A stretch of DNA of 64,000 nucleotides from Lysobacteraceae bacterium (GTDB taxonomy: Bacteria; Pseudomonadota; Gammaproteobacteria; Xanthomonadales; Xanthomonadaceae): the NCBI GenBank assembly GCA_023954075.1, contig JAMLIV010000020.1, positions 1 to 64,000 on the forward strand, written 5' to 3'. The notes under the pieces were generated by a model. That model saw nothing but the letters and a program-made list of their open reading frames with translations, was not told where the DNA came from and ran no database searches. Positions within the stretch are counted from its first letter, which is position 1. Each line of letters starts with the position of its first letter. This document shows positions 31,953 through 41,027 of this stretch, piece by piece. Made by a program: the position numbers and the translations under genes.

Positions 31953-32381
31953 TCAGCGGACTTGGCCCTGCGCCTTGAGCAGGTCGCGGATCTCGGTGAG
32001 GAGTTCCTGGTCCGGCGTCGGGGCGGGAGGGGCTTCCGGCTCATCGGCCTCCTTGCGGTGCAGCGCGTTGATCAGCTTGATCACCATGAAAATGGCGAAG
32101 GCGATGATGGTGAACTGGATCAGGGTGTTGATGAAGTCGCCGATGCCGATCACCACGGCCGGTAGGGCCTCGCCAGCGGCATCGACGCCGGCTTCCTTGA
32201 GCGTGATCACCCAGCGGGAGAAGTCGACCCCGCCGATCAGCAGGCCGATCGGCGGCATGATGATCTTGTCCACCAGGGCGGTGACGATCTTGCCGAACGC
32301 CCCGCCGATCACGACGCCGACCGCCAGGTCGATGACGCTGCCGCGCATGGCAAATTCACGAAATTCCTGAAGCATTCCCAT
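31953..32381 (-). CDS. mscL: Large-conductance mechanosensitive channel MscL
   Basis: A 142-residue pentameric channel that opens at high membrane tension to release solutes on osmotic downshock. It has the N-terminal amphipathic [23 protein letters not shown]1 with the [14 protein letters not shown] glycines, a periplasmic loop, TM2 ([18 protein letters not shown]) and a C-terminal helix bundle ending [11 protein letters not shown]. The ATG at 32381 is the family start; the longer frame to 32438 is not used. Length is normal. Confidence 0.96.
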   Translation of the reverse strand: MGMLQEFREFAMRGSVIDLAVGVVIGGAFGKIVTALVDKIIMPPIGLLIGGVDFSRWVITLKEAGVDAAGEALPAVVIGIGDFINTLIQFTIIAFAIFMVIKLINALHRKEADEPEAPPAPTPDQELLTEIRDLLKAQGQVR

Positions 32382-32463
32382 AATCGGAGTCTCCTGTGTG
32401 CGTGGATATCGCCGGCCACGGCGGCCGTGCGCGGACAATCTACACCGGACGGAAAGGCACCGA

Positions 32464-33156
32464 TCAGCGGATCGCGCCGGCGAGCGCCACCAGCCCGTCC
32501 ACGCCGGCCACCCAGCGGTCGCCGGGCGCGAGCGGCCCCACGCCTGCGGGCGTTCCCATGAACACCAGGTCGCCGGCGCGCAGTTCGAAGCGACTGGACA
32601 GTTCGTGCAGGATGTCGGCCACGGAGAAGATCATGTCCGACAGCGCAGCCTGCTGCCGGCGTTCGCCGTTCACGTCCAGCCAGAGCAGGGCGTCGGGCGC
32701 GGGCAGCGCCTCGCTCGCGGGCACGATGGCCGAAATCGGCGCGGAGCGGTCGAAGGCCTTGGCCACGTCCCAGGGCAGGCCCTTGGCCTTGGCGGCGGCC
32801 TGCAGGTCGCGGCGGGTGAGATCCAGCCCGACGGCGTGGCCGAAGACGTGGCAGCCGGCGTCCTCGCGCGCGATCACGCCCGGGGCATCGCGCCCGATCG
32901 CCACCACGAGTTCGACCTCGTGGTGCAGGTCCCGGGTGGCGGACGGGTAGGGCTGCGGCCCGCCGGAGGGCAGGATCGCGTCGCCCGGCTTGGTGAAGAA
33001 AACCGGGGTGCCGCGTTCGACCGGTGCGCCCATCTCCCGCGCGTGGTCGGCGAAATTGCGCCCGACGCAGTAGATCCGGCGCACCGGGAACAGGTCGGCG
33101 CGACCTTGCACCGGCACCGACGGCGTGGGCGTGGGAGGGAACACGAACCGGTTCAT
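32464..33156 (-). CDS. Fumarylacetoacetate hydrolase family protein
   Basis: A 230-residue protein of the FAH superfamily. It shows [15 protein letters not shown], the metal-site segment [27 protein letters not shown] and [12 protein letters not shown]. Single-domain FAH proteins of this length often act as acylpyruvate hydrolases or oxaloacetate decarboxylase/tautomerases; the substrate cannot be read here. The ATG at 33156 begins MNRFVFPP. It is divergent from pilR, with 175 bases between that hold a CRP-like site. Confidence 0.88.
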   Translation of the reverse strand: MNRFVFPPTPTPSVPVQGRADLFPVRRIYCVGRNFADHAREMGAPVERGTPVFFTKPGDAILPSGGPQPYPSATRDLHHEVELVVAIGRDAPGVIAREDAGCHVFGHAVGLDLTRRDLQAAAKAKGLPWDVAKAFDRSAPISAIVPASEALPAPDALLWLDVNGERRQQAALSDMIFSVADILHELSSRFELRAGDLVFMGTPAGVGPLAPGDRWVAGVDGLVALAGAIR

Positions 33157-33210
33157 GGAAGGATCCAGGGCGGAAAAACGCCATGCTGACCGGTACGCGG
33201 CCGGCGGGCC

Positions 33211-33226
33211 AGTGACTGTGGTCACG
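33211..33226. promoter_or_regulatory. CRP/Vfr/Clp-like palindromic site
   Basis: AGTGA-CTGTGG-TCACG matches the CRP consensus TGTGA-N6-TCACA at 4 of 5 positions in each half. It lies between the divergent FAH-family gene and pilR, 106 bases before the pilR ATG. Confidence 0.4.
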
Positions 33227-33331
33227 GATTGCCGCCGGGCCGACCGGCCGGGCGTTTGCGTGAGGCAGTTGGCAGAATCGGGCCGAACCGCTAAGGTTTC
33301 CGGGCCGATTAGAGCCCCCGCCGCCCTGCCC

Positions 33332-34729
33332 ATGACCAATCCCCGCACCGCGTTGATCGTCGATGACGAGCGCGACATCCGTGAACTGCTGGTGCTGACC
33401 CTCGGGCGCATGGGGCTGCGCGTGGACACGGCGGCGGACGTGGGCGAGGCTCGCGCCCAGCTTGCCGCCAACCGCTACGACCTGTGTTTCACCGACATGC
33501 GGCTGCCCGATGGCTCCGGCCAGTCGATCATCGAGCTGATCGCGGAAAAGTATCCCGAGACGCCGGTCGCGATGATCACCGCGCACGGCAACGTCGATGC
33601 CGCGGTGGATGCGCTCAAGGCCGGGGCCTTCGACTTCGTCTCCAAGCCGGTGGATCTGTCGGTGCTGCGGCGGCTGGTGCAGAACGCCCTGCGCCTGGGC
33701 GAGGAGCGCCGCGCGCAGGCGACCGAAGATCACTCTTCCGCGGGCCGCCTGCTGGGCGAGTCGCCCGTGATGCAGGCCCTGCGCGCCACCATCACCAAGG
33801 TCGCGCGCAGCCAGGCACCGGTCTACATCAGCGGCGAATCGGGCGTGGGCAAGGAACTGGTCGCGCGCCTCATCCACGAACAGGGCCCGCGCGCCAGCGG
33901 CCCCTTCGTGCCGGTCAACTGCGGCGCGATTCCCACCGAGCTGATGGAAAGCGAGTTCTTCGGGCACCGCAAGGGCAGCTTCACCGGTGCCAGCGGCGAC
34001 AAGGAAGGCCTGTTCCAGACCGCCAACGGCGGCACGCTGTTCCTGGACGAGGTGGCCGAGCTGCCGCTGCACATGCAGGTCAAGCTCCTGCGCGTCATCC
34101 AGGAAAAATCGGTGCGCCCGATCGGTGCCAACGCCGAAGCGCCGGTGGACGTGCGCATCCTCTCGGCCACCCACAAGAACCTGGCCCAGCTGGTGGAGGA
34201 CGGCCGCTTCCGCCACGACCTGTTCTACCGCATCAATGTCATCGAACTGGTGGTCCCGCCGCTGCGCGAGCGGCGTGCGGACATTCCCGCGCTGGCACAG
34301 GCGGTGCTGGAGCGGCTGGCCGCCGAACTGGGCGAACCGGCACCCGCCATCGATCCCGATGCCATGGCGCGGCTGGTGGAATACCCCTTCCCCGGCAACG
34401 TGCGTGAGCTGGAGAACATCCTGGAGCGCGCGCTCGCGCTCTCCGACGGCACCGGCATTTCGGTCGATGACCTGCGCCTGCCGAACCTGCGCGAACCGAA
34501 CGAGAGCGCGCATGACCCGCTTGCCGCCGTCGTCGGAAGACCGGCCTTCGTCACCGGGCAGCAGCCGGCGGTGCCGGCCGACCTGCCCGATTACATCGAA
34601 CGCATGGAGCGCGACGTGATCGTCAAGGCGCTGGAAGAGTGCCGCTACAACAAGACCCGCGCCGCGGCCAAGCTCGGCATCACCTTCCGCGCGCTGCGCT
34701 ACAAGCTCAAGAAGCTCGGCATCGACTGA
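33332..34729 (+). CDS. pilR: Sigma-54-dependent response regulator, PilR type
   Basis: A 465-residue NtrC-family regulator. The receiver domain has Asp55 (FTDMRLPDGSG) as phosphoacceptor. The AAA domain carries Walker A GESGVGKE (168-175), the sigma-54 contact loop GSFTGA, Walker B (LFLDEVAELP) and the R-finger region. A C-terminal Fis-type helix-turn-helix (about 425-465) reads YNKTRAAAKLGITFRALRYKLKK. The receiver closely resembles PilR, which activates pilA from a sigma-54 promoter. The usual partner kinase gene pilS is not next to it. The ATG at 33332 follows the natural family start (MTNPRTALIVDDE). Confidence 0.85.
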   Translation: MTNPRTALIVDDERDIRELLVLTLGRMGLRVDTAADVGEARAQLAANRYDLCFTDMRLPDGSGQSIIELIAEKYPETPVAMITAHGNVDAAVDALKAGAFDFVSKPVDLSVLRRLVQNALRLGEERRAQATEDHSSAGRLLGESPVMQALRATITKVARSQAPVYISGESGVGKELVARLIHEQGPRASGPFVPVNCGAIPTELMESEFFGHRKGSFTGASGDKEGLFQTANGGTLFLDEVAELPLHMQVKLLRVIQEKSVRPIGANAEAPVDVRILSATHKNLAQLVEDGRFRHDLFYRINVIELVVPPLRERRADIPALAQAVLERLAAELGEPAPAIDPDAMARLVEYPFPGNVRELENILERALALSDGTGISVDDLRLPNLREPNESAHDPLAAVVGRPAFVTGQQPAVPADLPDYIERMERDVIVKALEECRYNKTRAAAKLGITFRALRYKLKKLGID

Positions 34730-34743
34730 GAGGCGCGCGCCGT

Positions 34744-35634
34744 TCAGCCGAGCGGCACCACATCGACTTTCGCCACCCCGGGACGCGCCTGCGTCGACCA
34801 GTCGCCGGCGATGGCGACCTGGGCATCCCGGCGCGCGCTTTCCAGAAGGTCGGAATCCAGCTCGGCCACGGCCAGATTCGATGCATCGCCACTGCGCGCC
34901 AGTACGCCGTCGGCAGGAAAGCCGCGGTCGATCGGGGTGTAGATCGCGGCTTCGCCGGTGTTGGTATCGAGCACCGGGCTCCAGTCCGCCGTGCCGGAGG
35001 TCACCGCGCGCACCACGTACACCCCGTTCTCCATCGCCCGCGCCTGGCAGCCGATGCCCACGCGGGTCGCACCGGCGGCGGTATCGGTGCAACTGGGCAC
35101 GAGGATCAGGCGCACGCCGGCCTCGATCAAGGCGCGCGCGTGCAGCGGAAACTCCACGTCGTAGCAGGTCAGGATACCGACGCGGCCCAGATCGGTGTCG
35201 AACGCGTGCAGCGCATCGCCCGCTTCGATTGCTCCCGCACCGCGCTCGTAGCCGGTGAGGACGAGCTTGTCCTGATGGACGATCCTTCCCTCGGGAGACA
35301 CCAGCGCGGCGCGGTTGCGGTAGCGGCCCGGCGTCACTTCGCGCAGGAAGGTGCCGGGCTGAAGATGAACGCGGTAGCGGCGCGCCAGTTCGAGAACGAG
35401 GCTTTCCCAGGCCGGATGCAGCGGCTGCAGCGCGGCGAGCGAACGCGCAAGGTCGGCGCGAACTTCCGGAGCAAAGCCCGCGGCGGCCTCCAGCGCGAGG
35501 TATTCGGGCAACACCACCAGTTGCGCGCCGGCCGCAGCGGCTTCGGCCACACGCATCTCCACGCCTGCGGCGAAGGCGTCGAAGTCGGCGGGTTCGCCGA
35601 TGGCGTAACGGGCGCAGGCGACGGTGAGCTTCAT
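34744..35634 (-). CDS. Carbon-nitrogen hydrolase (nitrilase superfamily)
   Basis: A 296-residue nitrilase-superfamily enzyme with the complete catalytic triad: Glu44 in LPEYLALE, Lys123 in VHQDKLVLT and Cys157 in GILTCYDVEFP. Family members hydrolyse amides, nitriles or N-carbamoyl compounds. It is 48 bases downstream of a GNAT acetyltransferase gene. In other bacteria these two domains occur fused in a single protein, so the pair probably acts in one pathway, but the substrate is unknown. It converges on pilR. Confidence 0.88.
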   Translation of the reverse strand: MKLTVACARYAIGEPADFDAFAAGVEMRVAEAAAAGAQLVVLPEYLALEAAAGFAPEVRADLARSLAALQPLHPAWESLVLELARRYRVHLQPGTFLREVTPGRYRNRAALVSPEGRIVHQDKLVLTGYERGAGAIEAGDALHAFDTDLGRVGILTCYDVEFPLHARALIEAGVRLILVPSCTDTAAGATRVGIGCQARAMENGVYVVRAVTSGTADWSPVLDTNTGEAAIYTPIDRGFPADGVLARSGDASNLAVAELDSDLLESARRDAQVAIAGDWSTQARPGVAKVDVVPLG

Positions 35635-35682
35635 GGGTGCATCCGGAGGACGGGGAATGGGAAATCGAGGGCGGGGCGCAGG

Positions 35683-36285
35683 TCAGCGGCCGTGCGGTTC
35701 CAGCAGGCGCAGCCAGAAATGGAGCCGGTGCGGACGGGCAGCGGTTTCGCCGACCTCGGGCCAATCGAGCGTGCAGATGAGATCCTCTTGCCGCTCATAG
35801 CCGCGGCTGCTCCAGAACGCATCGTTGGAGTGCGCGCCGGGCGGACGGTGCGGGTCGTCCGGATCGCGTTCGACGGCGCAGAAGGCGGTCGTCGAAACGC
35901 CGGCAAGCCGGCGCGCGTGGTCTTCGCGGGCGTCGAAGAAACGGTGCCCGATCCCGCGTCTGCGGTACTCGGGCAGGAGCACGGACTCGCCGAAATAGAA
36001 CACCGAGGCCGGCGCGATGCCGCGCGCGGCGAAGGGCTCGCGGAAGACGGCGTCCTCGTGTTCGAGCGGCATCCCGGTGGAGGCACCCACCGCCCGGTCG
36101 CCGTCGAGCGCCAGCACGACCACCGCATCGGGCGAACGCGCGTAGCGGGCGAGATACCGGGCTTCGTAGTCCGCATCGCCCTCGTAGAGGTAGGGCCAGT
36201 CGCGGAACACCGCGATGCGAAGCTGCGCCAGCGGCGCGAGCCAGGGGGTGATCTCCTCGCCCGTCAGGGCGCGGACCTCGATCAC
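35683..36285 (-). CDS. GNAT family N-acetyltransferase
   Basis: A 200-residue acyl-CoA-dependent acetyltransferase. The acetyl-CoA motif A is YRRRGIGHRFF (R/Q-x-x-G-x-G/A), preceded by a beta strand FYFGESVLLPE. Its start overlaps the pncA stop by 4 bases (36282-36285), so it belongs to the pncB-pncA transcript. The neighbouring nitrilase gene suggests the pair modifies a small amine or amide. The acceptor is unknown. Confidence 0.85.
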   Translation of the reverse strand: MIEVRALTGEEITPWLAPLAQLRIAVFRDWPYLYEGDADYEARYLARYARSPDAVVVLALDGDRAVGASTGMPLEHEDAVFREPFAARGIAPASVFYFGESVLLPEYRRRGIGHRFFDAREDHARRLAGVSTTAFCAVERDPDDPHRPPGAHSNDAFWSSRGYERQEDLICTLDWPEVGETAARPHRLHFWLRLLEPHGR

Positions 36286-36905
36286 GGCGAGGTGTCCGCG
36301 AGCACCTGCGCGCTGGTGACGATGCGCGCGCCGCGCTCACGCATGGCTGCAAGGTGTGCGGCCTCGTTCGCGGCGTCGAGCGGGGTGGCGGCATCGACGA
36401 TGAAGTTCACCGCGAAACCTTGGTCCAGCGCATCGCGCGCGCTGTAGTGCACGCAGATGTCGCCGGCGAGGCCGCACAGCCACAGCTCGCGCGCGCCGCG
36501 CCCGCGCAGGAAGTCGGCCAGTCCCGTGGACTTGCGCCGGCCATTGTCGAAAAAGGCGCTGTAGCTGTCGATCGCCGGATCCATGCCCTTGCGGAAGATC
36601 GCCTCGACCCGGCGCGTGTCCAGTTCGGCGGAAAATTCCGCGCCGCGGCTGCCCTGCACGCAGTGGTCAGGCCAGAGCGTCTGTTCCAGACCGTTGAGAT
36701 CGATCCGCTCGAACGGCGCGCGGCCCGCGTGGCTGGAGGCGAAGCTGCCGTGCCCGGCCGGGTGCCAGTCCTGCGCGGCAACGACCAGGTCGAAGCCGCC
36801 GACGAGGCGGTTGATGACCGGCACGATTGCATCACTCCCCGGCACTTCGAGCGCGCCGCCGGGCAGGAAATCGTTTTGCACATCGATGATCAGCAGCGTT
36901 CTCAC
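36282..36905 (-). CDS. pncA: Nicotinamidase PncA
   Basis: A 207-residue cysteine amidase converting nicotinamide to nicotinate for NAD salvage. Catalytic residues Asp8 (LLIIDVQNDF), Lys106 (FRKGMDP) and Cys151 (GLAGDICVHYSA) are all present, as are metal ligands in DWHPAGHGSF (Asp46, His48, His52) and the WPDHCVQGSRG loop. Its ATG overlaps the pncB stop by 4 bases; its stop overlaps the GNAT start by 4 bases. Product of this enzyme is the substrate of PncB, encoded just upstream. Confidence 0.95.
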   Translation of the reverse strand: MRTLLIIDVQNDFLPGGALEVPGSDAIVPVINRLVGGFDLVVAAQDWHPAGHGSFASSHAGRAPFERIDLNGLEQTLWPDHCVQGSRGAEFSAELDTRRVEAIFRKGMDPAIDSYSAFFDNGRRKSTGLADFLRGRGARELWLCGLAGDICVHYSARDALDQGFAVNFIVDAATPLDAANEAAHLAAMRERGARIVTSAQVLADTSP

Positions 36906-38323
36906 GGCGTGGTCTCCGGATGCAGGCGCGCCTGGCGCAGGCGCTCGCGCAGCCCGTGCAGGCGGTCGCTGATGCCCACCTTCCAGGCGTGCGGGTTCTC
37001 GAAACGGCGGTACTCGGGCGGCAGCAGCGCGCGGCGCCGGGCCGCATGGGCACGGATATCGGCCACGCTGCGCCGCGCGTGCAGGCGTCGCCCGGCCGCC
37101 ATCACCGGCTGGAGCAGGGGCTCGCTGCGCAGTGCCGGCAGGCGCATCGTCCTGTGCGGCTCGAACGGATGGGTGAGCGCGCGCGGCGCGGCCTCGTCTT
37201 CCAGCGCCACCGCGTCCACGCCGTGGAACTGGCCGTCGGCGGCAAGGAAACGGTGTACCTGCTTGAGCCCGGGCAAGGTGGTTTTCACCAGGCTCTCGGA
37301 TACCTTGATGCGCGGTTCGCCCTGCGCGCAGGCGAGCTTGTACACCCCGTCGAGCGCGGCATCCGGCTGCCCGGTCACGAGGCTGGTGCCGACGCCGAAG
37401 ATGTCGATCGGCGCGCCCTGCTGGCGCAGGCTGCGCACCACGTACTCGTCGAGCTGGTTGGAGGCGGCGATCTTCACCTCGTGCAGGCCGGCGTCGTCGA
37501 GCATGGCGCGGGCGCGGCGTGCGAAGAAGGCCAGATCCCCGCTGTCGAGGCGGATCGCGCGCAGCCGGTGGCCGCGCGCCGCCATTTCCCGGCCCACGGT
37601 GATGGCGTTGGGCACGCCGCTGTCCAGCGTGCTGTAGGTATCCACCAGCAGCACGGTGTTGTCCGGTCGCGCCTGGGCGAAGGCGCGGAACGCGGCCAGT
37701 TCATCGCCGTGCCACTGGATGAAGGAATGCGCCATCGTTCCTTCGGCACGCAGGCCGTAGCGCTGCGCCGCGTAGACGTTGCTGGTGGAATCGAATCCCC
37801 CGATCACCGCCGCGCGCGCCGCGGGCACGCCGGCCGGTCCCTGCGCGCGGCGCAGCCCGAACTCGCTCAGGATCGCATCGCCCGCCATCTCGCGGATGCG
37901 CGCGGCCTTGGTGGCGATGAGCGACTGGAAGTTGAGCGTGTTGAGCAGCAGGGTCTCAATCAGCTGCGCCTCCACCACGCCGGCCTCCACCCGCAGGATC
38001 GGCGCGGTGGGAAACACCACGTCGCCTTCGCTCGCGGCCAGGATGCTGCCGGAAAAGCGCAGCGTGCGCAGGTAGTCGAGATAGGCCGCATCGAAGCCGT
38101 GGCCGGCCAGAAAGTCGATGTCATCGGCGGTGAAGCGCCAGGATTCGAGCGTGTCGATCAGGTCTTCCAGCCCGGCGAACACCACGTAGCCGCCCTCGAA
38201 CGGGATTTTGCGGAAGAAATAGTCGAACACCGCGCGACGCCGGTGCTGCCCGTCGCGGAACAGCGACTGGCCCATCGCGATCTGGTAGGAATCGGTGTAG
38301 GTGCCGGTGGTGTCGATGTGCAT
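36902..38323 (-). CDS. pncB: Nicotinate phosphoribosyltransferase PncB
   Basis: A 473-residue enzyme making nicotinate mononucleotide from nicotinate and PRPP in the Preiss-Handler NAD salvage route. It begins MHIDTTGTYTDSYQIAMGQ (family start Y-T-D-x-Y) and has the FDYFFRKIPFEGGYVVFAGLEDL segment, GGFDSTSNVYAA, and the phosphoribosyl-binding region DIFGVGTSLVTG. The ATG at 38323 is chosen by homology in reading; the frame is open to 38449 across a tandem repeat. It is the first gene of a four-gene unit with pncA, GNAT and nitrilase. Confidence 0.95.
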   Translation of the reverse strand: MHIDTTGTYTDSYQIAMGQSLFRDGQHRRRAVFDYFFRKIPFEGGYVVFAGLEDLIDTLESWRFTADDIDFLAGHGFDAAYLDYLRTLRFSGSILAASEGDVVFPTAPILRVEAGVVEAQLIETLLLNTLNFQSLIATKAARIREMAGDAILSEFGLRRAQGPAGVPAARAAVIGGFDSTSNVYAAQRYGLRAEGTMAHSFIQWHGDELAAFRAFAQARPDNTVLLVDTYSTLDSGVPNAITVGREMAARGHRLRAIRLDSGDLAFFARRARAMLDDAGLHEVKIAASNQLDEYVVRSLRQQGAPIDIFGVGTSLVTGQPDAALDGVYKLACAQGEPRIKVSESLVKTTLPGLKQVHRFLAADGQFHGVDAVALEDEAAPRALTHPFEPHRTMRLPALRSEPLLQPVMAAGRRLHARRSVADIRAHAARRRALLPPEYRRFENPHAWKVGISDRLHGLRERLRQARLHPETTP

Positions 38324-38390
38324 GGGCGTGCGTCTCGTGCGGCCGCAGAGACCGTCATTGTGCCGCAGGGGGCGGAGGCGGTGGCGCCTG

Positions 38391-38446
38391 GCGGTGCGTC
38401 CGATGCTTTGATCGCGAGGCGGTGCGTCCGATGCTTTGATCGCGAG
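38391..38446. repeat. Perfect 28-bp tandem duplication upstream of pncB
   Basis: Bases 38391-38418 and 38419-38446 are identical copies of a 28-bp unit that includes GATGCTTTGATCGC. It begins 68 bases upstream of the pncB ATG, in the gap between pncB and the divergent TonB receptor gene. There are exactly two copies. It might be a duplicated operator or just replication slippage. Confidence 0.75.
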
Positions 38447-38571
38447 CACGACCGCCCCTGCAGAATCACGTGAAGATCCGGATGTTGCGGTGCGGCCCTG
38501 GTCGCGACGGGGGTGCCCGGCAGCCCGGCGTACCGCGCCGTCGCAAAACGGAGCGCGTGGCGGTGGCGTGC

Positions 38572-38600
38572 TTGGGAACGAGAATCATTTCCATTACAAT
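38572..38600 (+). promoter_or_regulatory. Promoter with overlapping Fur box for the TonB-dependent receptor
   Basis: TTGGGA (38572-38577), a 17-base spacer, and TACAAT (38595-38600) form a good sigma-70 promoter. GGGAACGAGAATCATTTCC (38574-38592) matches a typical Fur box (GATAATGAGAATCATTATC) at 14 of 19 positions and covers the spacer, as expected for repression by iron-loaded Fur. The receptor ATG lies 174 bases downstream, leaving a long leader with no clear structure. Confidence 0.6.
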
Positions 38601-38773
38601 GACCCATCCCGCGTCGGGATTCGCGTTCGGATCAGCCGCCTGCGCCGCGACGGCTCCACGCGATCCGGCAGCGCCTCCGGGCCGTGCGTTTTCCTCGGCC
38701 GGAGGCTGTCCGCCTCGAATTCCACCAGCCCTGCCCCGTGTCAACCACGCCGCACCAATCCACGAGACCCTTC

Positions 38774-40948
38774 ATGAAACGACCGTTACCGACCCTGACG
38801 GCATTGGCCCTGCTGACTGCCGCCTCCTCTCCCGGCGGCGCGCAGGTCCCCGATGCCTACGACGCTCCCGACGCCGGCGCGCGCGAGCAGGCCACCACGC
38901 TCGACACGCTCACCGTGATGGGTACCCGCACCGAGGTGTCGGTGCAGGACAACCCGGTGTCGGTGTCGGTCGTGGACCGCTACGCCACCGAGCATCAGGC
39001 CACGGACAGCATCGCCGAGCTTTTGCGCGACCTGCCGGGCGTTTCGATCGTGGACGCGACGATGCCGGGCATGAAGCGCATCCGCATGCGGGGCGAGTCC
39101 TCGCGCCGGGTCACGGTGCTGGTGGACGGGCAGGAGATCACCGATCACAGCACCTACGGCACGCCGATTCCGATCGATCCCTCGAACGTGGAGCGGATCG
39201 AGGTGCTGCGCGGCTCGGCCTCGGTCCTGTACGGCGGCAAGGCGATCGGCGGGGTGATCAACATCATCACCCGACGCGGCGCGCCGGTGCCCTTCGAGCT
39301 GGAAGCCGGCGGCAGCCTCTACACCGGTTCCGATGGCTGGCAGGGCTGGCTCGCACCCTCGGGGACGCTGGGCGATTTCGACTACCGCCTCGCCGTGAGC
39401 ATGGACCGTCACCACGACCGCGAGGTGCCAAGTAGCCGCTACAGCAGCACCGGCACGCTCGACAACACCTCGTTCCACAACGGCGACGTGGCCCTGCACC
39501 TGGGCCGCCGCTTCGGCGAGCGCGGCAATCACTACCTCGCGCTCAAGGCCAACCGCCACTGGCTCGACACCGAGGCCTGGAGCGACCCCAGTTCCTACGA
39601 ATACCCGGTGACCAGTTTCGGCATCGAAATGCCCCGACGCGACATGGACAAGGTCGGGCTGCAGTACGACGCCAGCGACCTCGGCCCGGTGCTGCGCAAG
39701 CTCCACGTCGATGCCTACCACCAGAACGTCGCGCGCCTGTTCGGCAACCGCGTCACCATGCAGCCCACGCCGATGGTCAACGTCGGCATCACCTCCACCT
39801 CGGACGACGACAACCTCAACTACGGCGGCACCGCGCAGTTCGACCTGCAGCTCGGTCCTTCGCACTACGTCATCGCCGGCGTTCATTACCTGATGGACGA
39901 TCTGGACACCGACAAGTCCACCGTCACGCGCAGCGCGATCGGGCCGCGCCCGCCGACCGTCCAGACCGAGTGGCGGCGCGACCGAGCCTCGCTCAGGACG
40001 GTGTCGGCGTTCATGCAGGACGAGTGGTCGATCGCCCCGACCGTCAAGCTGACCGGCGGCGCGCGCTGGTACCACGTCACCAGCGCCCTGGATGAAAGCT
40101 CCGAGGCCATTCGTCCGGACCAGCGTTCGCGCACCACCGCCGACTGGGTGACCTCGCTGGGGTCGACCTGGGCAGTGGCTGAGGGAGCCACGCTGCGGGC
40201 GCTGTATTCGGAGGGCTACATCATGCCCACCCTGCTGCAGCTTTTTTCCGACAATTCCGCCGGACGCGGGACGCTGACCTACGCCAATCCCGAGCTCGCG
40301 CCGGAAACCTCGCGCAATATCGAGCTGGGTGCGCGCTACCACCGCGATCGCCTGCAGCTGGATCTTGCGATCTACCACACCCGCGCCAGGGATTTCATCA
40401 CCAGCCAGGAGTGCGGTGCCGGCAGCAGCGCGCCGTGTCTGGACCACGCGATCCCCGGCAGCTTCATCTACGTCAATGCCGATCGCGCCACCTCGCGCGG
40501 GATCGAACTGATGGCCGAGTACGCGCTGCAGGACAGCGCCTTCACCGTCTACGGCTCGGCGGCCTGGGCCCAGCGCCGGCTGGAGCTGGCGCTGCTGGTG
40601 CAGGACATCGCCGATTCCAGCCTGCCGCGCCTGACCGGCCGCGTGGGCCTGCGCTATGACGATATCTTCAGCCGCCACGACGTCTGGGCCGACCTGTTCG
40701 TGCGCGCCGCCACCCATTCCCGGCAGATCCTGGTGGCCGACGGCGCCCACACCCACGCCCAGCACGGCCAGTACTTCCCCGGCTGGGGCACGCTCAATCT
40801 CTCGACCGGAATCGCGCTGGGCGCCGAGCGCCGGCAGAAGCTGGGCCTGCACCTGGAAAACCTCTTCGACCGCAGCTACCGCACCTCGGTGGACGAGCTG
40901 CCGGCGATGGGGCGCAGTGCGGTGATGAGCTTCCAGCTGGCGTTCTGA
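38774..40948 (+). CDS. TonB-dependent outer-membrane receptor
   Basis: A 724-residue receptor with a signal peptide (MKRPLPTLTALALLTAASSPGGA). A TonB-box-like DTLTVMGTRTEV is followed by a plug domain (LPGVSIVDATMPGMKRIRMRG to SASVLYGGKAIGGVINIITRRG) and a 22-strand barrel ending MSFQLAF, with the terminal Phe expected for BAM. Its Fur-type promoter points to uptake of an iron-chelate or heme. Siderophore and heme receptors cannot be told apart with confidence; no transport or synthesis genes lie beside it. Confidence 0.9.
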   Translation: MKRPLPTLTALALLTAASSPGGAQVPDAYDAPDAGAREQATTLDTLTVMGTRTEVSVQDNPVSVSVVDRYATEHQATDSIAELLRDLPGVSIVDATMPGMKRIRMRGESSRRVTVLVDGQEITDHSTYGTPIPIDPSNVERIEVLRGSASVLYGGKAIGGVINIITRRGAPVPFELEAGGSLYTGSDGWQGWLAPSGTLGDFDYRLAVSMDRHHDREVPSSRYSSTGTLDNTSFHNGDVALHLGRRFGERGNHYLALKANRHWLDTEAWSDPSSYEYPVTSFGIEMPRRDMDKVGLQYDASDLGPVLRKLHVDAYHQNVARLFGNRVTMQPTPMVNVGITSTSDDDNLNYGGTAQFDLQLGPSHYVIAGVHYLMDDLDTDKSTVTRSAIGPRPPTVQTEWRRDRASLRTVSAFMQDEWSIAPTVKLTGGARWYHVTSALDESSEAIRPDQRSRTTADWVTSLGSTWAVAEGATLRALYSEGYIMPTLLQLFSDNSAGRGTLTYANPELAPETSRNIELGARYHRDRLQLDLAIYHTRARDFITSQECGAGSSAPCLDHAIPGSFIYVNADRATSRGIELMAEYALQDSAFTVYGSAAWAQRRLELALLVQDIADSSLPRLTGRVGLRYDDIFSRHDVWADLFVRAATHSRQILVADGAHTHAQHGQYFPGWGTLNLSTGIALGAERRQKLGLHLENLFDRSYRTSVDELPAMGRSAVMSFQLAF

Positions 40949-41027
40949 TCGCAGGCTGTGGCAGATTCCGGTGGCGGCCCGCGCACCGCCATCGGACCGG
41001 CGCGGGCGTCCCAGGGGAGAAAGCCGC

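Noticed and set aside
38391-38446. Possible CRISPR array
   Set aside because: There are only two copies, they directly abut with no spacer, and no cas gene is nearby.
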